DNA from: Microbulbifer sp. A4B17
Lineage (GTDB): Bacteria; Pseudomonadota; Gammaproteobacteria; Pseudomonadales; Cellvibrionaceae
Assembly (NCBI RefSeq): GCF_003076275.1
Contig: NZ_CP029064.1
Coordinates: 4,931,501-4,995,500 of the forward strand
Direction: 5' to 3'
DNA length: 64,000 nucleotides
Part shown: positions 27,985 to 36,615 of the stretch, in pieces
Layout: every line of letters starts with the position of its first letter
How positions within the stretch are numbered: the stretch's first letter is position 1
Notes under the pieces: model-generated
Databases searched by the model: none
What the model saw: only the letters and a program-made list of their open reading frames with translations
Told to the model about the DNA's origin: nothing
Program-made: the position numbers and the translations under genes

Positions 27985-28757
27985 TGCGGCTCATCCCGGG
28001 TAAATACCCAATCCCACTCAGTGGACATCTCCTGGTTATAGCCATAACCAGCCACATCAAAACCTTTCAGCTCTTCCGACTTCTTTACCCTCTGATCAAT
28101 GGCCCAGCGACTCATCATGCCTCTGGCTTTCTTAGCGAAGAAACTGATCATCTTATACTGACCATTTTTCAGGTCTTTAAAGTGCGGAGTGATCACCTGG
28201 GCATCGAGCTGCTTGGTTTTGACTGATTTGAAATATTCATTGGATGCCAGGTTTACCAACTCGCGACTCTTCACGCCCTGCAACTGCGCATTCAATGCTT
28301 CGGTAATCTTATCTCCCCAAAATTCATAGAGATTCTTACCCTTGGCATTTTCAAATTTAGTGCCCATCTCGAGGCGATAGGGTTGCATCAAGTCCAATGG
28401 GCGCAGCAAACCATAAAGGCCAGAGAGCATACGTAAGTGCTTTTGCGCATAGGCAAAGTCCCGCTTACCCATAGTCTCCGCCTCCAATCCGGTATAAACA
28501 TCACCTTTAAAGGCGAGCAGGGCGGGGCGCGCATTGTTATCGGTAAACGGGCGCTTCCAAGTGTGGAAGCGATCGTAATTTAAGACTCCCAACTTATCTG
28601 AAATCTTCATCAAGCTGGAAACCTGCTGCGGGCTCAGTTCGCGCAGCTCTTTGATCAGGGCTGCTGATTCTTTCAAAAAGTCCGGCTGGGTGGTTTCCAG
28701 TGAAGGAATATCACTTTCATAGTCCAGGGTTTTCGCCGGTGAAATAACTATTAACAT
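27981..28757 (-). CDS. yaaA: Peroxide stress protein YaaA
   Basis: YaaA (DUF328) limits intracellular free iron and DNA damage during peroxide stress in E. coli. The 258-residue protein begins [15 protein letters not shown], a very characteristic start, and has [54 protein letters not shown] and a C-terminal [11 protein letters not shown]. All conserved blocks are intact and the length equals E. coli YaaA. It heads a three-gene leftward operon with overlapping genes. I do not see an OxyR-type site upstream. Confidence 0.96.
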   Translation of the reverse strand: MLIVISPAKTLDYESDIPSLETTQPDFLKESAALIKELRELSPQQVSSLMKISDKLGVLNYDRFHTWKRPFTDNNARPALLAFKGDVYTGLEAETMGKRDFAYAQKHLRMLSGLYGLLRPLDLMQPYRLEMGTKFENAKGKNLYEFWGDKITEALNAQLQGVKSRELVNLASNEYFKSVKTKQLDAQVITPHFKDLKNGQYKMISFFAKKARGMMSRWAIDQRVKKSEELKGFDVAGYGYNQEMSTEWDWVFTRDEPQ

Positions 28758-28836
28758 CGGGTGCCTTCTCGCTTCGCTATCGCCTCAACCACACACTACC
28801 AAGCTATTGTGGCTGGCCCAAATATATCGTGGATGT

Positions 28837-29316
28837 TTACTCCGGCTTTAGAACGTCCTGCCACCAGTTGAGCGGTGTCTGCCCATCTTTGGGGTCATAA
28901 ACATTGCCGTAATACCAGACGCTGTTAGCCCCATCGCAGGCACTGTTGAGGATTTCCTCAATCTTATCGAATCCACAGCTGACATGAATGCTGTAGACCA
29001 ATACGCGCGGTGCCTCGAGATCCAACTCACCCCCGAGTTTTTCCAACTGTGGGGTCAACTTATCTGACAGTTCCGTGCTATCGCCGCGACAAAAAATACG
29101 CACTGCCAAATTGCCCGAGCGCTTTACCAACTCAAATTGCTGGGTATCTTTATCGACTTTAATGTAATCCCCACTGGCGATTCCCTTAATAAAGACCGGG
29201 GATCGCACCAGCTGGCAGCTATCATCCTCGCTCACACGAACCTGCAGCCGCTCTACCACAGGCTCACCTTCGGGATTGTTGCCCGCAAATAACTCAATGA
29301 CTTGAAGTGCCGTCAT
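28837..29316 (-). CDS. DUF4265-like protein
   Basis: A 159-residue soluble protein of unknown function. The stretch from VVERLQVRV through VRSPVFIKGIASGDYIKV resembles the DUF4265 core, in which a short beta domain contains a P-F-x-x-G-I-A-x-G-D motif. The C-terminal half (IHVSCGFDKIEEILNSACD) has a mixed alpha/beta pattern and ends in LNWWQDVLKPE. I start at ATG 29316, preceded by TTGAGG; the frame is open to 29343 without a better ribosome site. It diverges from the M48 protease gene across 72 bases. Family placement is from memory of the motif and is moderate. Confidence 0.75.
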   Translation of the reverse strand: MTALQVIELFAGNNPEGEPVVERLQVRVSEDDSCQLVRSPVFIKGIASGDYIKVDKDTQQFELVKRSGNLAVRIFCRGDSTELSDKLTPQLEKLGGELDLEAPRVLVYSIHVSCGFDKIEEILNSACDGANSVWYYGNVYDPKDGQTPLNWWQDVLKPE

Positions 29317-29388
29317 AAACCTCAATTCCCGTACTGTGTACAATGAGTAACCATTCTAATGACTCAACATTATACAGGGAGGAAGGCA

Positions 29389-30675
29389 ATGATCTCGCGT
29401 ACCCAAGCACTCACGGCATGTGTCGCGTTCTGGGCAACGACCATTCTCGTAGGATGCGTTGTCAATCCAGTCACCGGCGAGAAACAGGTATCGCTAATAT
29501 CTGCGCAGCAGGAAGTTCAACTGGGGCAACAGCACTACACAGCCACCCAACAACAACAGGGCGGCCAATACATCATTGATCCCGCCCTGCAAAACTACGT
29601 CAGTGAGGTTGGCCAAAAACTCGCTCGGGTCTCAGACCGCCCCCAGCTACCTTACGAGTTTGTGGTTCTCAACAATTCGGTGCCCAACGCCTGGGCTCTG
29701 CCCGGAGGCAAAATCGCAATCAATCGCGGCCTGCTGGTTCTACTGGATGACGAAGCTGAACTCGCCGCCGTACTGAGCCACGAGATAGTTCACGCCGCCG
29801 CACGCCATTCCGCAGCTGCGGTGTCACAACAACAATTACTCGGTGCAGGCTTGGCAATTGTTGGAGCTGCCACACAGAACACGGGTTACTCTGATTTGAT
29901 CGCAACCGGAACTCAGATGGGGGGCTCTGCCTATATTGCCCGTTACAGTCGCGGCAATGAGTTAGAGTCAGATCAATACGGTATGAAATATATGGCCGCT
30001 GCCGGATATGATCCCCAGGGGGCCGTGCGTTTGCAAAGAAAATTTGTTGAATTGTCGAAAGGGCGGCAAACCGGTGGACTGGAAGCGCTCTTTGCCAGCC
30101 ACCCCCCTTCCCAAGCCCGTGTCAGCGCCAATATCAAACACAGTCAATCCCTACCCAAAGGGGGAACCACCAACCGGGCTGCCTACCAAAAAGCCATAGC
30201 GCAATTAAAGCGCGATGCCGATGCCTACAAGAATTACGACGATGCGGTTGCCGCAGCCAATAATAAAAAATTCGATTCTGCACTAACGCTAGTAAGAAAA
30301 GCCCAAAAACAACAACCAAAAGAAGCCGCCTTTTTTGCTTTAGAGGGTGATTTACTCAGCCAAAAAAAACAATATAAAAATGCCCGAAAAGCATACGATA
30401 GTGCCATTCAAAAAAATCCATCGCTGTTTTCTTATTGGTTGAAACGGGGAATCACTAATATCAAATTAAAAAGTTATAGTTCTGCAGAAGGCGACTTAAG
30501 CAGATCGCTACGCTATCTGGATACAGCTTACGCTCACTACTATCTCGGTCAGACATATGAGAAACAGGGAGATAAGCAAAATGCCTACAAGCACTATCAG
30601 GAGGCTGCCGGGGCTGGTGGGGAAATTGGCACTATGGCACAAAATCGAATAAAAGCCATCGCCAACAAGGGATAA
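29389..30675 (+). CDS. M48 family metalloprotease lipoprotein with C-terminal TPR region
   Basis: A 428-residue periplasmic zinc protease probably acting in outer-membrane protein quality control, like BepA. The N-terminal signal ends in lipobox LVGC, predicting a lipoprotein. The catalytic part has HEIVHAAARH (H-E-x-x-H) and the third ligand in NELESDQYG, plus VPNAWALPGGKIAINRGLL. About residues 265-425 are tetratricopeptide-like helices (repeats near DSALTLVRKAQKQQPKEAA, NARKAYDSAIQKNPS and AYAHYYLGQTYEKQGDKQNA). I use ATG 29389 after GGGAGGAAGG; the frame opens at 29359 without a signal. Base composition drops markedly to AT-rich in the TPR part. A terminator follows. Confidence 0.93.
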   Translation: MISRTQALTACVAFWATTILVGCVVNPVTGEKQVSLISAQQEVQLGQQHYTATQQQQGGQYIIDPALQNYVSEVGQKLARVSDRPQLPYEFVVLNNSVPNAWALPGGKIAINRGLLVLLDDEAELAAVLSHEIVHAAARHSAAAVSQQQLLGAGLAIVGAATQNTGYSDLIATGTQMGGSAYIARYSRGNELESDQYGMKYMAAAGYDPQGAVRLQRKFVELSKGRQTGGLEALFASHPPSQARVSANIKHSQSLPKGGTTNRAAYQKAIAQLKRDADAYKNYDDAVAAANNKKFDSALTLVRKAQKQQPKEAAFFALEGDLLSQKKQYKNARKAYDSAIQKNPSLFSYWLKRGITNIKLKSYSSAEGDLSRSLRYLDTAYAHYYLGQTYEKQGDKQNAYKHYQEAAGAGGEIGTMAQNRIKAIANKG

Positions 30676-30693
30676 ATAAATCCGATTAAAATA

Positions 30694-30720
30694 AAAAGGG
30701 CTATCTGAGATAGCCCTTTT
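30694..30720. terminator. Shared terminator hairpin, copy 1 (M48 gene and outer-membrane gene 1)
   Basis: GGGCTATC and GATAGCCC form the stem with a 3-base loop, flanked by A-run and T-run, so it can terminate both converging genes. The same stem core recurs after the next two paralogues. Confidence 0.88.
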
Positions 30721-30728
30721 AAGCTTGC

Positions 30729-31676
30729 TTATAACTGAACTGTTAGGCTAAGTTCAAACTTCTCAACATCAAGTTCAATAAAGGGAGTCAGAAGGCTAAG
30801 CACGGTATCATTTTCAAGATCCGGTATAACATCAAGCGTTGAGGTAGATCCTGCACGATAGGTATCACTACCAAAGCTGCGAATATTAATATTATCATCT
30901 GCCTCCATAGTACTATAAGCAGCCTCTAAAGCAATATTCCGACTAAAGAAGTGGGTGAAAGCCAGCTTCATATCGTCTTTCTCGTCCAGTTTCATACCAA
31001 ACGAGCTGCTTTGGGTGAAGAAATATTCTGCACCGATCTGCCAATAATCGTCATCACCTTCATAGTCGGCATAGGAAAGTTCAGCGGTCAAATACCTTCC
31101 CCCTCCCAGGTTAGTGAAATATTTGGAAGAGAAAACACCCGCATCAAAATCATCATCGGTAACAAAATCAAAACCGATATAATCAGAACCATTCAATGAA
31201 TAATTATAGCGAAAATCAATGTAACTCTCTTCATCAGACTCAAAATCAGTATGGGAAAGTTCTAGCAAAAAGTTTGGGGTGAACAAATAGCCAAGAGAAA
31301 CCGTGTCGATATTACGATCATTAACTTCAGTAAAGTTTATACCAAGAATAAGGCCATTTTGAGCGAAGTACTCTCCAGCTAAAGCGTAATTATCGGCATT
31401 ATTATCTTCTACTTCATTGTGAAAAAAGGCAGCCGATATATTGCTAAGTTTGTTAATGTATTCAAACTCTTTTAAGGGTCCTACAGTTTCTTTTCCAGAA
31501 AAGTAATAGGTAGTTTCAACCAAAAACTGATTGCCATCTAAATCGAACTCACCACCAAAAATATCGAGATCGTAATCCAAACTGGAATAGCTCGCTGTAG
31601 TAATTGATTTATATTCCTCTGCGTTAGCAGTTACAGAGAGAAGCAACAGCGGAAGAACAGCGAGCCTAAATCTCAT
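30729..31676 (-). CDS. Putative outer-membrane beta-barrel (porin-like) protein, paralogue 1
   Basis: A 315-residue exported protein, first of three tandem paralogues. I use ATG 31676 to match the other two (MRFRLAVLPL). The signal peptide runs to ANA/EEY. The mature part is a series of amphipathic beta strands with aromatic residues and acidic turns, such as QFLVETTYYFSGKE, LGYLFTPNFLLELSHTDF, YIGFDFVTDDDFDAGVFSSK and YWQIGAEYFFTQSS. It ends ELSLTVQL rather than in the usual aromatic residue of barrel proteins. Near the C-terminus it has about 25 residues (DVIPDLENDTVLSLLTP region) absent from the others. The group is commonly annotated as 'putative porin'; substrate unknown. Composition is AT-rich. 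Confidence 0.82.
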   Translation of the reverse strand: MRFRLAVLPLLLLSVTANAEEYKSITTASYSSLDYDLDIFGGEFDLDGNQFLVETTYYFSGKETVGPLKEFEYINKLSNISAAFFHNEVEDNNADNYALAGEYFAQNGLILGINFTEVNDRNIDTVSLGYLFTPNFLLELSHTDFESDEESYIDFRYNYSLNGSDYIGFDFVTDDDFDAGVFSSKYFTNLGGGRYLTAELSYADYEGDDDYWQIGAEYFFTQSSSFGMKLDEKDDMKLAFTHFFSRNIALEAAYSTMEADDNINIRSFGSDTYRAGSTSTLDVIPDLENDTVLSLLTPFIELDVEKFELSLTVQL

Positions 31677-31720
31677 TTCCAAAACCTTTCGTTAACATAG
31701 TGATCTAAATTTAGGTGCGA

Positions 31721-31748
31721 ATTCTAGCAAGAATTTTTCAAAGCGCAA
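31721..31748 (-). promoter_or_regulatory. Promoter of outer-membrane paralogue 1
   Basis: On the minus strand TTGCGC (31743-31748), a 16-base spacer ending TTGC and TAGAAT (31721-31726) form a -35/extended -10 pair. The same elements stand at the same place before paralogue 3. Confidence 0.65.
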
Positions 31749-32225
31749 CAAACGCTATTTGTAAGGGATAAAATCAGCACTCACATAAAAAAGAACTATG
31801 CGATAAATCCACTATTCTCATCAAACCTTGATGATTCAATTCACACACCAGATTTTCTATACTTCTTATGCTTATATGGCTCTATTGTACTAACAAGCAA
31901 CTTTTCGTTAGAGACATCTATCAATAAAGACCTTTTCACTCACTGGTTTTTACGAAATATTCGAATCGCCAACGTTCCCTACAGTAAGCCCACACATGAA
32001 ATAAGCTAAATTTCGGGAGGAATATCTCTCAACAGGAGGAGATTTAAAGAGGTTTCAGAGTTATTTAGAGATCGTATACGATCACATATAAAAGAAAGAT
32101 CGGCGAAGTACCTACTACCATTACATAGAAAAAGTTGGATCCAGAAGGAAATTGGTACCAAGGTATCGAACAGGATTAAAGCAATAAAGCTAAGTTGCCC
32201 TGAGCTTACCCAAGATATACGTACA
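31749..32225. other. AT-rich spacer between outer-membrane paralogues 1 and 2
   Basis: No supported gene. A frame is open for 82 codons (31761-32009) but lacks a start codon and resembles nothing I know. A perfect palindrome lies at 32070-32083. The rest is featureless, AT-rich sequence. Confidence 0.5.
32070..32083. repeat. Perfect 14-bp palindrome GATCGTATACGATC
   Basis: A self-complementary operator-like sequence downstream of paralogue 2 and about 390 bases upstream of paralogue 1. TGTATAC-type palindromes are used by GntR-class regulators, but no such regulator is adjacent. Confidence 0.55.
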
Positions 32226-32258
32226 AATTAAAGGGCTATCAATGATAGCCCTTTAATT
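32226..32258. terminator. Shared terminator hairpin, copy 2 (after paralogue 2)
   Basis: A 15-bp perfect stem (32226-32240 with 32244-32258) around a 3-base loop, containing the same GGGCTATC/GATAGCCC core as copies 1 and 3. It lies nine bases after the stop of the leftward gene. Confidence 0.85.
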
Positions 32259-32266
32259 AGGCTAGC

Positions 32267-33109
32267 TTACAATTGAACGGTTAAGCCCAGCTGATAGATA
32301 TCAAGATCACCACTAAAATCATTATTAGAATGATAAGCCACTTCAACAGCAATATTGCGGTTAAAGAAGTGAGTCATACCCAGTTTATAATTTTCTTGCT
32401 CATCATAGTCAAATTCAACCGAACTGCGCTGACTGAAGAAAAACTCAGTACCCAGCGCCCAGTAGTCATCGTATTCGTTTCTGCTGTTGTAAGCTAATTC
32501 TGCTGTCAGGTACTGCTCTCCACTCAGGTGAACGAAGTACTTAGAGGAGAGAACGCGATTGTCAGACTCCTCATCCACAGAAAGATTGAAACCAACGTAA
32601 TCAGTTGAATTCAGCTGATGATTGTAACGAGCTTCCATCGAAAACTCATTATCACTATCGTTATCAACATGATTCAATTTAACCAGAAAATCTGGAGAGA
32701 AGAGATATCCGATAGACTGATAATCTACATTAGACTCCCAAAGGTCATATACACCGGCACCAACAATAATTCCATTGGAAGCGAAATACTCACCACCCAC
32801 AGTGAAAATGTCTATATTCTCACTATCGAAATTAGAATGAGAAAAGCCGGCGGAAACATTACTCACCTTGTTGATATATTCAAACTCTTTCAAGGGGCCA
32901 AGGGTTTCCTTACCACCAAAATAGTAAGTAGTACCAAGATCAAAATCATCTATATCAAAGCTTTTATACTTAGTAGGCCCAGAACTACCAGTAGTAGAGT
33001 ATGTATAATCAGTACTAGTGTATATGGCATTAGTGAAAGAATTATATTCCTCAGCACCTGCAGTTGTGGCGATAAACATCAGGGGGAGTGCAATAAACTT
33101 GAATCTCAT
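32267..33109 (-). CDS. Putative outer-membrane beta-barrel (porin-like) protein, paralogue 2
   Basis: A 280-residue exported protein with signal peptide MRFKFIALPLMFIATTAGA/EEY. The most conserved block with its neighbours is TTYYFGGKETLGPLKEFEYI and then NKVSNVSAGFSH; other shared strings are GYLFSPDFLVKLNH, SSKYFVHLSGEQYLTAELAY, FNRNIAVEVAYHS and the terminal LGLTVQL. It is the most divergent of the three: it has a unique serine/threonine-rich insert near residues 34-48 and lacks the region before the last strand found in the others. Acidic periplasmic or extracellular turns (DNDSDNE, SVDEESDN) are prominent. Function is inferred from barrel-like strand pattern only. Confidence 0.82.
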   Translation of the reverse strand: MRFKFIALPLMFIATTAGAEEYNSFTNAIYTSTDYTYSTTGSSGPTKYKSFDIDDFDLGTTYYFGGKETLGPLKEFEYINKVSNVSAGFSHSNFDSENIDIFTVGGEYFASNGIIVGAGVYDLWESNVDYQSIGYLFSPDFLVKLNHVDNDSDNEFSMEARYNHQLNSTDYVGFNLSVDEESDNRVLSSKYFVHLSGEQYLTAELAYNSRNEYDDYWALGTEFFFSQRSSVEFDYDEQENYKLGMTHFFNRNIAVEVAYHSNNDFSGDLDIYQLGLTVQL

Positions 33110-33153
33110 TTGATAAATCCTTTTTTAACGTAGTGATCCAAATTGGGCTGCGG

Positions 33154-33181
33154 ATTGTAACAAAAAGTTTCAGGTCATAAA
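33154..33181 (-). promoter_or_regulatory. Degenerate promoter of outer-membrane paralogue 2
   Basis: TACAAT (33154-33159, minus strand) and the leader down to AAGGATTTATC match paralogue 3 closely, but the TTGCGC -35 is replaced by a poor TTTATG at the equivalent position (33176-33181). Weaker or activator-dependent expression is possible. Confidence 0.45.
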
Positions 33182-33407
33182 AATAGTAAATTACAAGGAA
33201 AATAAATCGACCTCTGAACTGTTTAGAGAGTGAGTTCACCCATTATTATTTCTACCAGACTATCAGCATGCTAAGTGCTCGCAAGCAGTATCTGGACAGT
33301 CGAAAGTGCGAGAGGAAAACTGGAAAGGTAGTACAGAGAGAATAGAGACAAATAAAGGGCAGTAAAGAAAGTTCAAGTTATGAACTTTTAGTTAAGCCAT
33401 AAAACAA

Positions 33408-33432
33408 AAAGGGCTATCAGGGATAGCCCTTT
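33408..33432. terminator. Shared terminator hairpin, copy 3 (after paralogue 3)
   Basis: AAAGGGCTATC (33408-33418) and GATAGCCCTTT (33422-33432) pair perfectly; on the minus strand a T-run follows. Same core as copies 1 and 2, 12 bases after the stop of paralogue 3. Confidence 0.87.
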
Positions 33433-33443
33433 GTCAAACTCGC

Positions 33444-34298
33444 TTACAGTTGTACTGTTAAACCCAGCTCGAACTTATCTACTTCAATATCAGCACCGCC
33501 AGCCTCGAAAACTTCATTGCCGAAGCTACGAATATTCAGACCATCAGCAAACATGGTACTGTATGCAGCTTCAACAGCAACATTGCGATTTAAGAAGTGA
33601 GAGAAGGCCAGCTTCACATCTTCATTCTCATCCAATTTCAGGCCAACTGAAGTGTTCTGAGTAAAGAAGTAATCTGCACCAATCTGCCAAAAATCACCGC
33701 CGCCATCGTAGTCAGCATAGGCTAATTCGGCAGTCAAATATTGGTCTCCACCCAGATTAGTGAAGTACTTGGATGAGAAAACACGCGCATCAAAATCATC
33801 GTCGGTGATGAAATCAAACCCAATATAATCAGAACCACTTAATTGATGGTTGTAACGGAATTCAACAAAAGTTTCATCACCGTAATCAAAATCGGTGTGA
33901 GATAGTTCCACCAAGAAATTAGGGGTGAACAAGTAACCGATAGAAGCTGTGTTAACACTCTCATCATCTACTTCAGTTAAGTTCGCTCCCAAAACCAAAC
34001 CAAAGCTGGTGAAGTATTCACCTGCGACAGCAAAGTTATCAATATCTTCGCTGGATACATCGTAGTGAGAGTATGCTGCAGATACATTACTAGCTTTGTT
34101 GATATATTCAAATTCTTTCAGGGGACCCAGTGCTTCTTTACCGGAGAAATAGTAGGTGGTCTCAGCAGTAAACTGATTGCCATCAGTACCATCAAAATCC
34201 AGATTGGAGTAATCAACAGTTGTAATTGAATTATATTCCTCGGCACCAGCAGTTGCGGCGACAAGCATCAGGGGGAGAGCAGCAAGCTTGAATCTCAT
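33444..34298 (-). CDS. Putative outer-membrane beta-barrel (porin-like) protein, paralogue 3
   Basis: A 284-residue exported protein with signal peptide MRFKLAALPLMLVAATAGA/EEY. It is closest to paralogue 1 over most of its length: shared blocks include TAETTYYFSGKEALGPLKEF, GYLFTPNFLVELSHTDF, YIGFDFITDDDFDARVFSSK, FWQIGADYFFTQ and INIRSFG-like strings (here LNIRSFGNEVF). Alternating hydrophobic strands with acidic turns and the absence of hydrophobic helices after the signal fit an outer-membrane barrel. It has the best promoter and ribosome site (AAGGA) of the set, so it may be the main expressed copy. No ligand is predictable. It lies upstream of the phoU end, but no Pho box precedes it. 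Confidence 0.83.
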   Translation of the reverse strand: MRFKLAALPLMLVAATAGAEEYNSITTVDYSNLDFDGTDGNQFTAETTYYFSGKEALGPLKEFEYINKASNVSAAYSHYDVSSEDIDNFAVAGEYFTSFGLVLGANLTEVDDESVNTASIGYLFTPNFLVELSHTDFDYGDETFVEFRYNHQLSGSDYIGFDFITDDDFDARVFSSKYFTNLGGDQYLTAELAYADYDGGGDFWQIGADYFFTQNTSVGLKLDENEDVKLAFSHFLNRNVAVEAAYSTMFADGLNIRSFGNEVFEAGGADIEVDKFELGLTVQL

Positions 34299-34342
34299 TT
34301 GATAAATCCTTCGTTAACGTAGCGATCCAGATTGGGCTGCGG

Positions 34343-34370
34343 ATTGTAGCAAAAGTTTTTTTGTGCGCAA
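34343..34370 (-). promoter_or_regulatory. Promoter of outer-membrane paralogue 3
   Basis: Minus strand TTGCGC (34365-34370), 16-base spacer, extended -10 TGCTACAAT (hexamer 34343-34348). The leader of about 44 bases up to the ATG is nearly identical to that of paralogue 2. AT-rich sequence without a gene fills the rest of 34371-34577. Confidence 0.68.
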
Positions 34371-34577
34371 CAACAGCAAATTACACGAAAAGCAATTAAG
34401 GACAAATTTGCGATGAGATGAAGGTTTTTTTTCGACGAAAAACTTTTTTAAATAGAAAAAATAAAATATGTAATTGCCTGTAATGTACTAACTGAAAAAG
34501 TTCCCAATAAAATAAAAAATTTATTTTTTAACCAACCTCTATTTATTCAGGATTCATTCAGGTTCAATTGATTATCA

Positions 34578-34892
34578 TCAATCACTATTTATATTTACGA
34601 CCCATTGCGGATCATGAAATTCCCCTATTAGGTGAATTTTTACAAAAGGTGCCACACTGGCGATGATTTCATCAATTTCTTTACTGTGCTCCGCTTGCAT
34701 TGCATCCCGGTCTTCTTTACATCGCCAGCTAGCAACGGCTATCAGCACATTAGGATCATCGATTTTTCGGTGAAGCTCAGTACCCATCGCTCCAGGGGAA
34801 CGCTGGATAATTTCGGAAGCGCGCACCCAGGCATCAGCGTAGTCCTCAGCCTTAAATCCATCCTGTAAATGAACTTCGAAGATAAATTTCAT
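34578..34892 (-). CDS. Antibiotic biosynthesis monooxygenase (ABM)-like domain protein
   Basis: A 104-residue single-domain protein with the dimeric ferredoxin-like fold pattern: strand MKFIFEVHLQDG, helix DYADAWVRASEIIQRSPGAM, strand GTELHRKIDDPNVLIAVASW, helix DRDAMQAEHSKEIDEIIASV and final strand VKIHLIGEF. These proteins are often cofactor-free oxygenases or stress-related proteins. It is monocistronic, between the barrel-gene array and phoU. Its true substrate is unknown; ABM placement rests on the W-x3-DRDAMQAEH pattern. Confidence 0.78.
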   Translation of the reverse strand: MKFIFEVHLQDGFKAEDYADAWVRASEIIQRSPGAMGTELHRKIDDPNVLIAVASWRCKEDRDAMQAEHSKEIDEIIASVAPFVKIHLIGEFHDPQWVVNINSD

Positions 34893-34930
34893 TCCCTGAA
34901 TTACCTAACGACTCAAAATTAGATTTCAGT

Positions 34931-34962
34931 AAAAAAAAAAGGCCGCACTAGGCGACCTTTTT
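34931..34962 (-). terminator. Intrinsic terminator of the pst-phoU operon
   Basis: On the minus strand GGTCGC pairs with GCGGCC (one G-U) around a short loop and is followed by a run of ten T. It lies 17 bases after the phoU stop. Confidence 0.85.
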
Positions 34963-34978
34963 CGATTAACAAAACACC

Positions 34979-35680
34979 TTAAGACTTCCTTAAGTTCTCT
35001 TGATGTCCGTGCCGGATATCAGCACCTTCCACCAAGTAAACAACCTGTTCACAAATATTCTTCGCATGGTCGCCGATCCGTTCCAATGAACGAAGGGTCC
35101 ATAACACATTGATGACCCGGGAAATACTACGCGGGTCCTCCATCATGTAAGTCACCAACTCACGTACAGCCGTACGGTAATCCATATCAACCTGCTGGTC
35201 CTCAGCAAGAGTTTGCAGAGCCGACTGCACATCGAAACGAGTATAGGCATCCAGCGCATCATTGAGCATTTTGCGTACTGCATTGGCAATATGACGGATT
35301 TCGGTATATCCGCGCGGCGACGTACCTTCATCAGTAAGCGCAATAGCCATCTTGGCAATCTTGCTCGCCTCATCTCCAATTCTCTCGAGGTCTCGGGCAA
35401 TTCGAATGACAGACAGCACCATACGTAGGTCGGATGCGGCCGGTTGGCGCTTGGCGATAATTAGCGTGGCATGCTCATCCAGAGCCATCTCGCTCTTATC
35501 GATGATTTCTTCAATACGCAGCACTTCCTCAGCCAGCTCACTGTCGGCATTGGCCAGGGCATCAACCGCATCGGCAACCTGGCGGGCGACCATGCCGCCC
35601 ATTTCCAGCATCTCTGTCTTTAAGCTTTCCAGGTCTTCATTAAATTGGCGTGAGATATGTTGATCGAAATGCATTTCCAT
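34979..35680 (-). CDS. phoU: Phosphate signalling protein PhoU
   Basis: Cytoplasmic helical protein that couples Pst transport to PhoR and represses the Pho regulon when phosphate is plentiful. The 233-residue protein has the two PhoU three-helix repeats; each ends in the metal-binding motif: RDLERIGDEASKIAK (about 95-109) and RSLERIGDHAKNICEQVVYL (about 195-214). Start ATG 35680 follows a strong GGAGGG. It is the last gene of the pstS-C-A-B-phoU operon, followed by a terminator, as in most gammaproteobacteria. Confidence 0.97.
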   Translation of the reverse strand: MEMHFDQHISRQFNEDLESLKTEMLEMGGMVARQVADAVDALANADSELAEEVLRIEEIIDKSEMALDEHATLIIAKRQPAASDLRMVLSVIRIARDLERIGDEASKIAKMAIALTDEGTSPRGYTEIRHIANAVRKMLNDALDAYTRFDVQSALQTLAEDQQVDMDYRTAVRELVTYMMEDPRSISRVINVLWTLRSLERIGDHAKNICEQVVYLVEGADIRHGHQENLRKS

Positions 35681-35703
35681 AGTTTTCCCTCCGAGCAGGA
35701 ACC

Positions 35704-36582
35704 TTAGCCGAAGCGGCCGGTGATATAGGCTTCAGTGAGTTCGTGCTCGGGGTTGGTGAACACCGTTTCAGTATCGTTAACTTCCACCAAATGCCCTAAA
35801 TGGAAGTAAGCTGTACGCTGACTAACCCGCGCTGCCTGCTGCATCGAATGAGTGACAATAGCGATAGTGTAGTTCTGACGCAGCTCATCGATCAGCTCTT
35901 CGATTCGCGCTGTTGCAATGGGGTCCAGGGCAGAGCATGGTTCATCCATCAGGATAACTTCCGGGCTCACCGCAATAGCGCGGGCAATACACAGACGCTG
36001 TTGCTGACCACCAGACAGACCCGTACCCGGCTTGTCCAAACGATCTTTCACTTCATTCCACAGGCCTGCGCGGCGCAGGCTGTTTTCTACAATCTCATCC
36101 AGGTCGGCACGGCGGCTGGCAATGCCGTGGATTTTTGGGCCGTAGGCAACATTTTCGTAGATGGACTTAGGGAAGGGGTTTGGCTTCTGGAATACCATGC
36201 CGACGCGAGCGCGCAGGGGTACCACATCCACTTTGGGGCCGTAGATGGGATCGCCATCCAGGCTCAGCTCGCCCTCAACGCGACAGCCTTCAATGGTGTC
36301 ATTCATCCGGTTGAGACAACGCAAAAACGTCGACTTACCACAGCCGGAGGGGCCGATCATGGCAACCACTTCATTCTGGCCAATATCGAGGCCAACAGAG
36401 TGGATCGCCTGGATTTCACTATAGAAAACATTCACATTGCGCATGCGCAACTTGGCGGTGTCACAGAACGGTTGGCCAACGGTTTCTCTCACATCAGCCC
36501 GATTATTCATCATTTGCCCACCCGCAACATCGGATTGCGCCGCATCAGTTCGGCTGGCGGCATCCAGGGTCATGGTACTCAT
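35704..36582 (-). CDS. pstB: Phosphate ABC transporter ATP-binding protein PstB
   Basis: ATPase of the high-affinity phosphate importer. The 292-residue protein has Walker [10 protein letters not shown], the Q-loop in [21 protein letters not shown], signature [14 protein letters not shown], Walker [14 protein letters not shown] and the H-loop in [14 protein letters not shown]. Compared with E. coli PstB (257) it has about 40 extra N-terminal residues ([19 protein letters not shown] region) of low complexity. It lies between pstA and phoU with short gaps (23 and 33 bases). A long open frame on the opposite strand is a coding shadow. Confidence 0.97.
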   Translation of the reverse strand: MSTMTLDAASRTDAAQSDVAGGQMMNNRADVRETVGQPFCDTAKLRMRNVNVFYSEIQAIHSVGLDIGQNEVVAMIGPSGCGKSTFLRCLNRMNDTIEGCRVEGELSLDGDPIYGPKVDVVPLRARVGMVFQKPNPFPKSIYENVAYGPKIHGIASRRADLDEIVENSLRRAGLWNEVKDRLDKPGTGLSGGQQQRLCIARAIAVSPEVILMDEPCSALDPIATARIEELIDELRQNYTIAIVTHSMQQAARVSQRTAYFHLGHLVEVNDTETVFTNPEHELTEAYITGRFG

Positions 36583-36615
36583 ATAATATTCCGCTTTCTG
36601 ATAATCCGCGCTCTG

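Noticed and set aside
31761..32009. 82-codon open frame on the plus strand in the spacer between barrel genes 1 and 2
   Set aside because: No start codon and no recognisable motif; openness is plausible by chance in a short AT-rich stretch.
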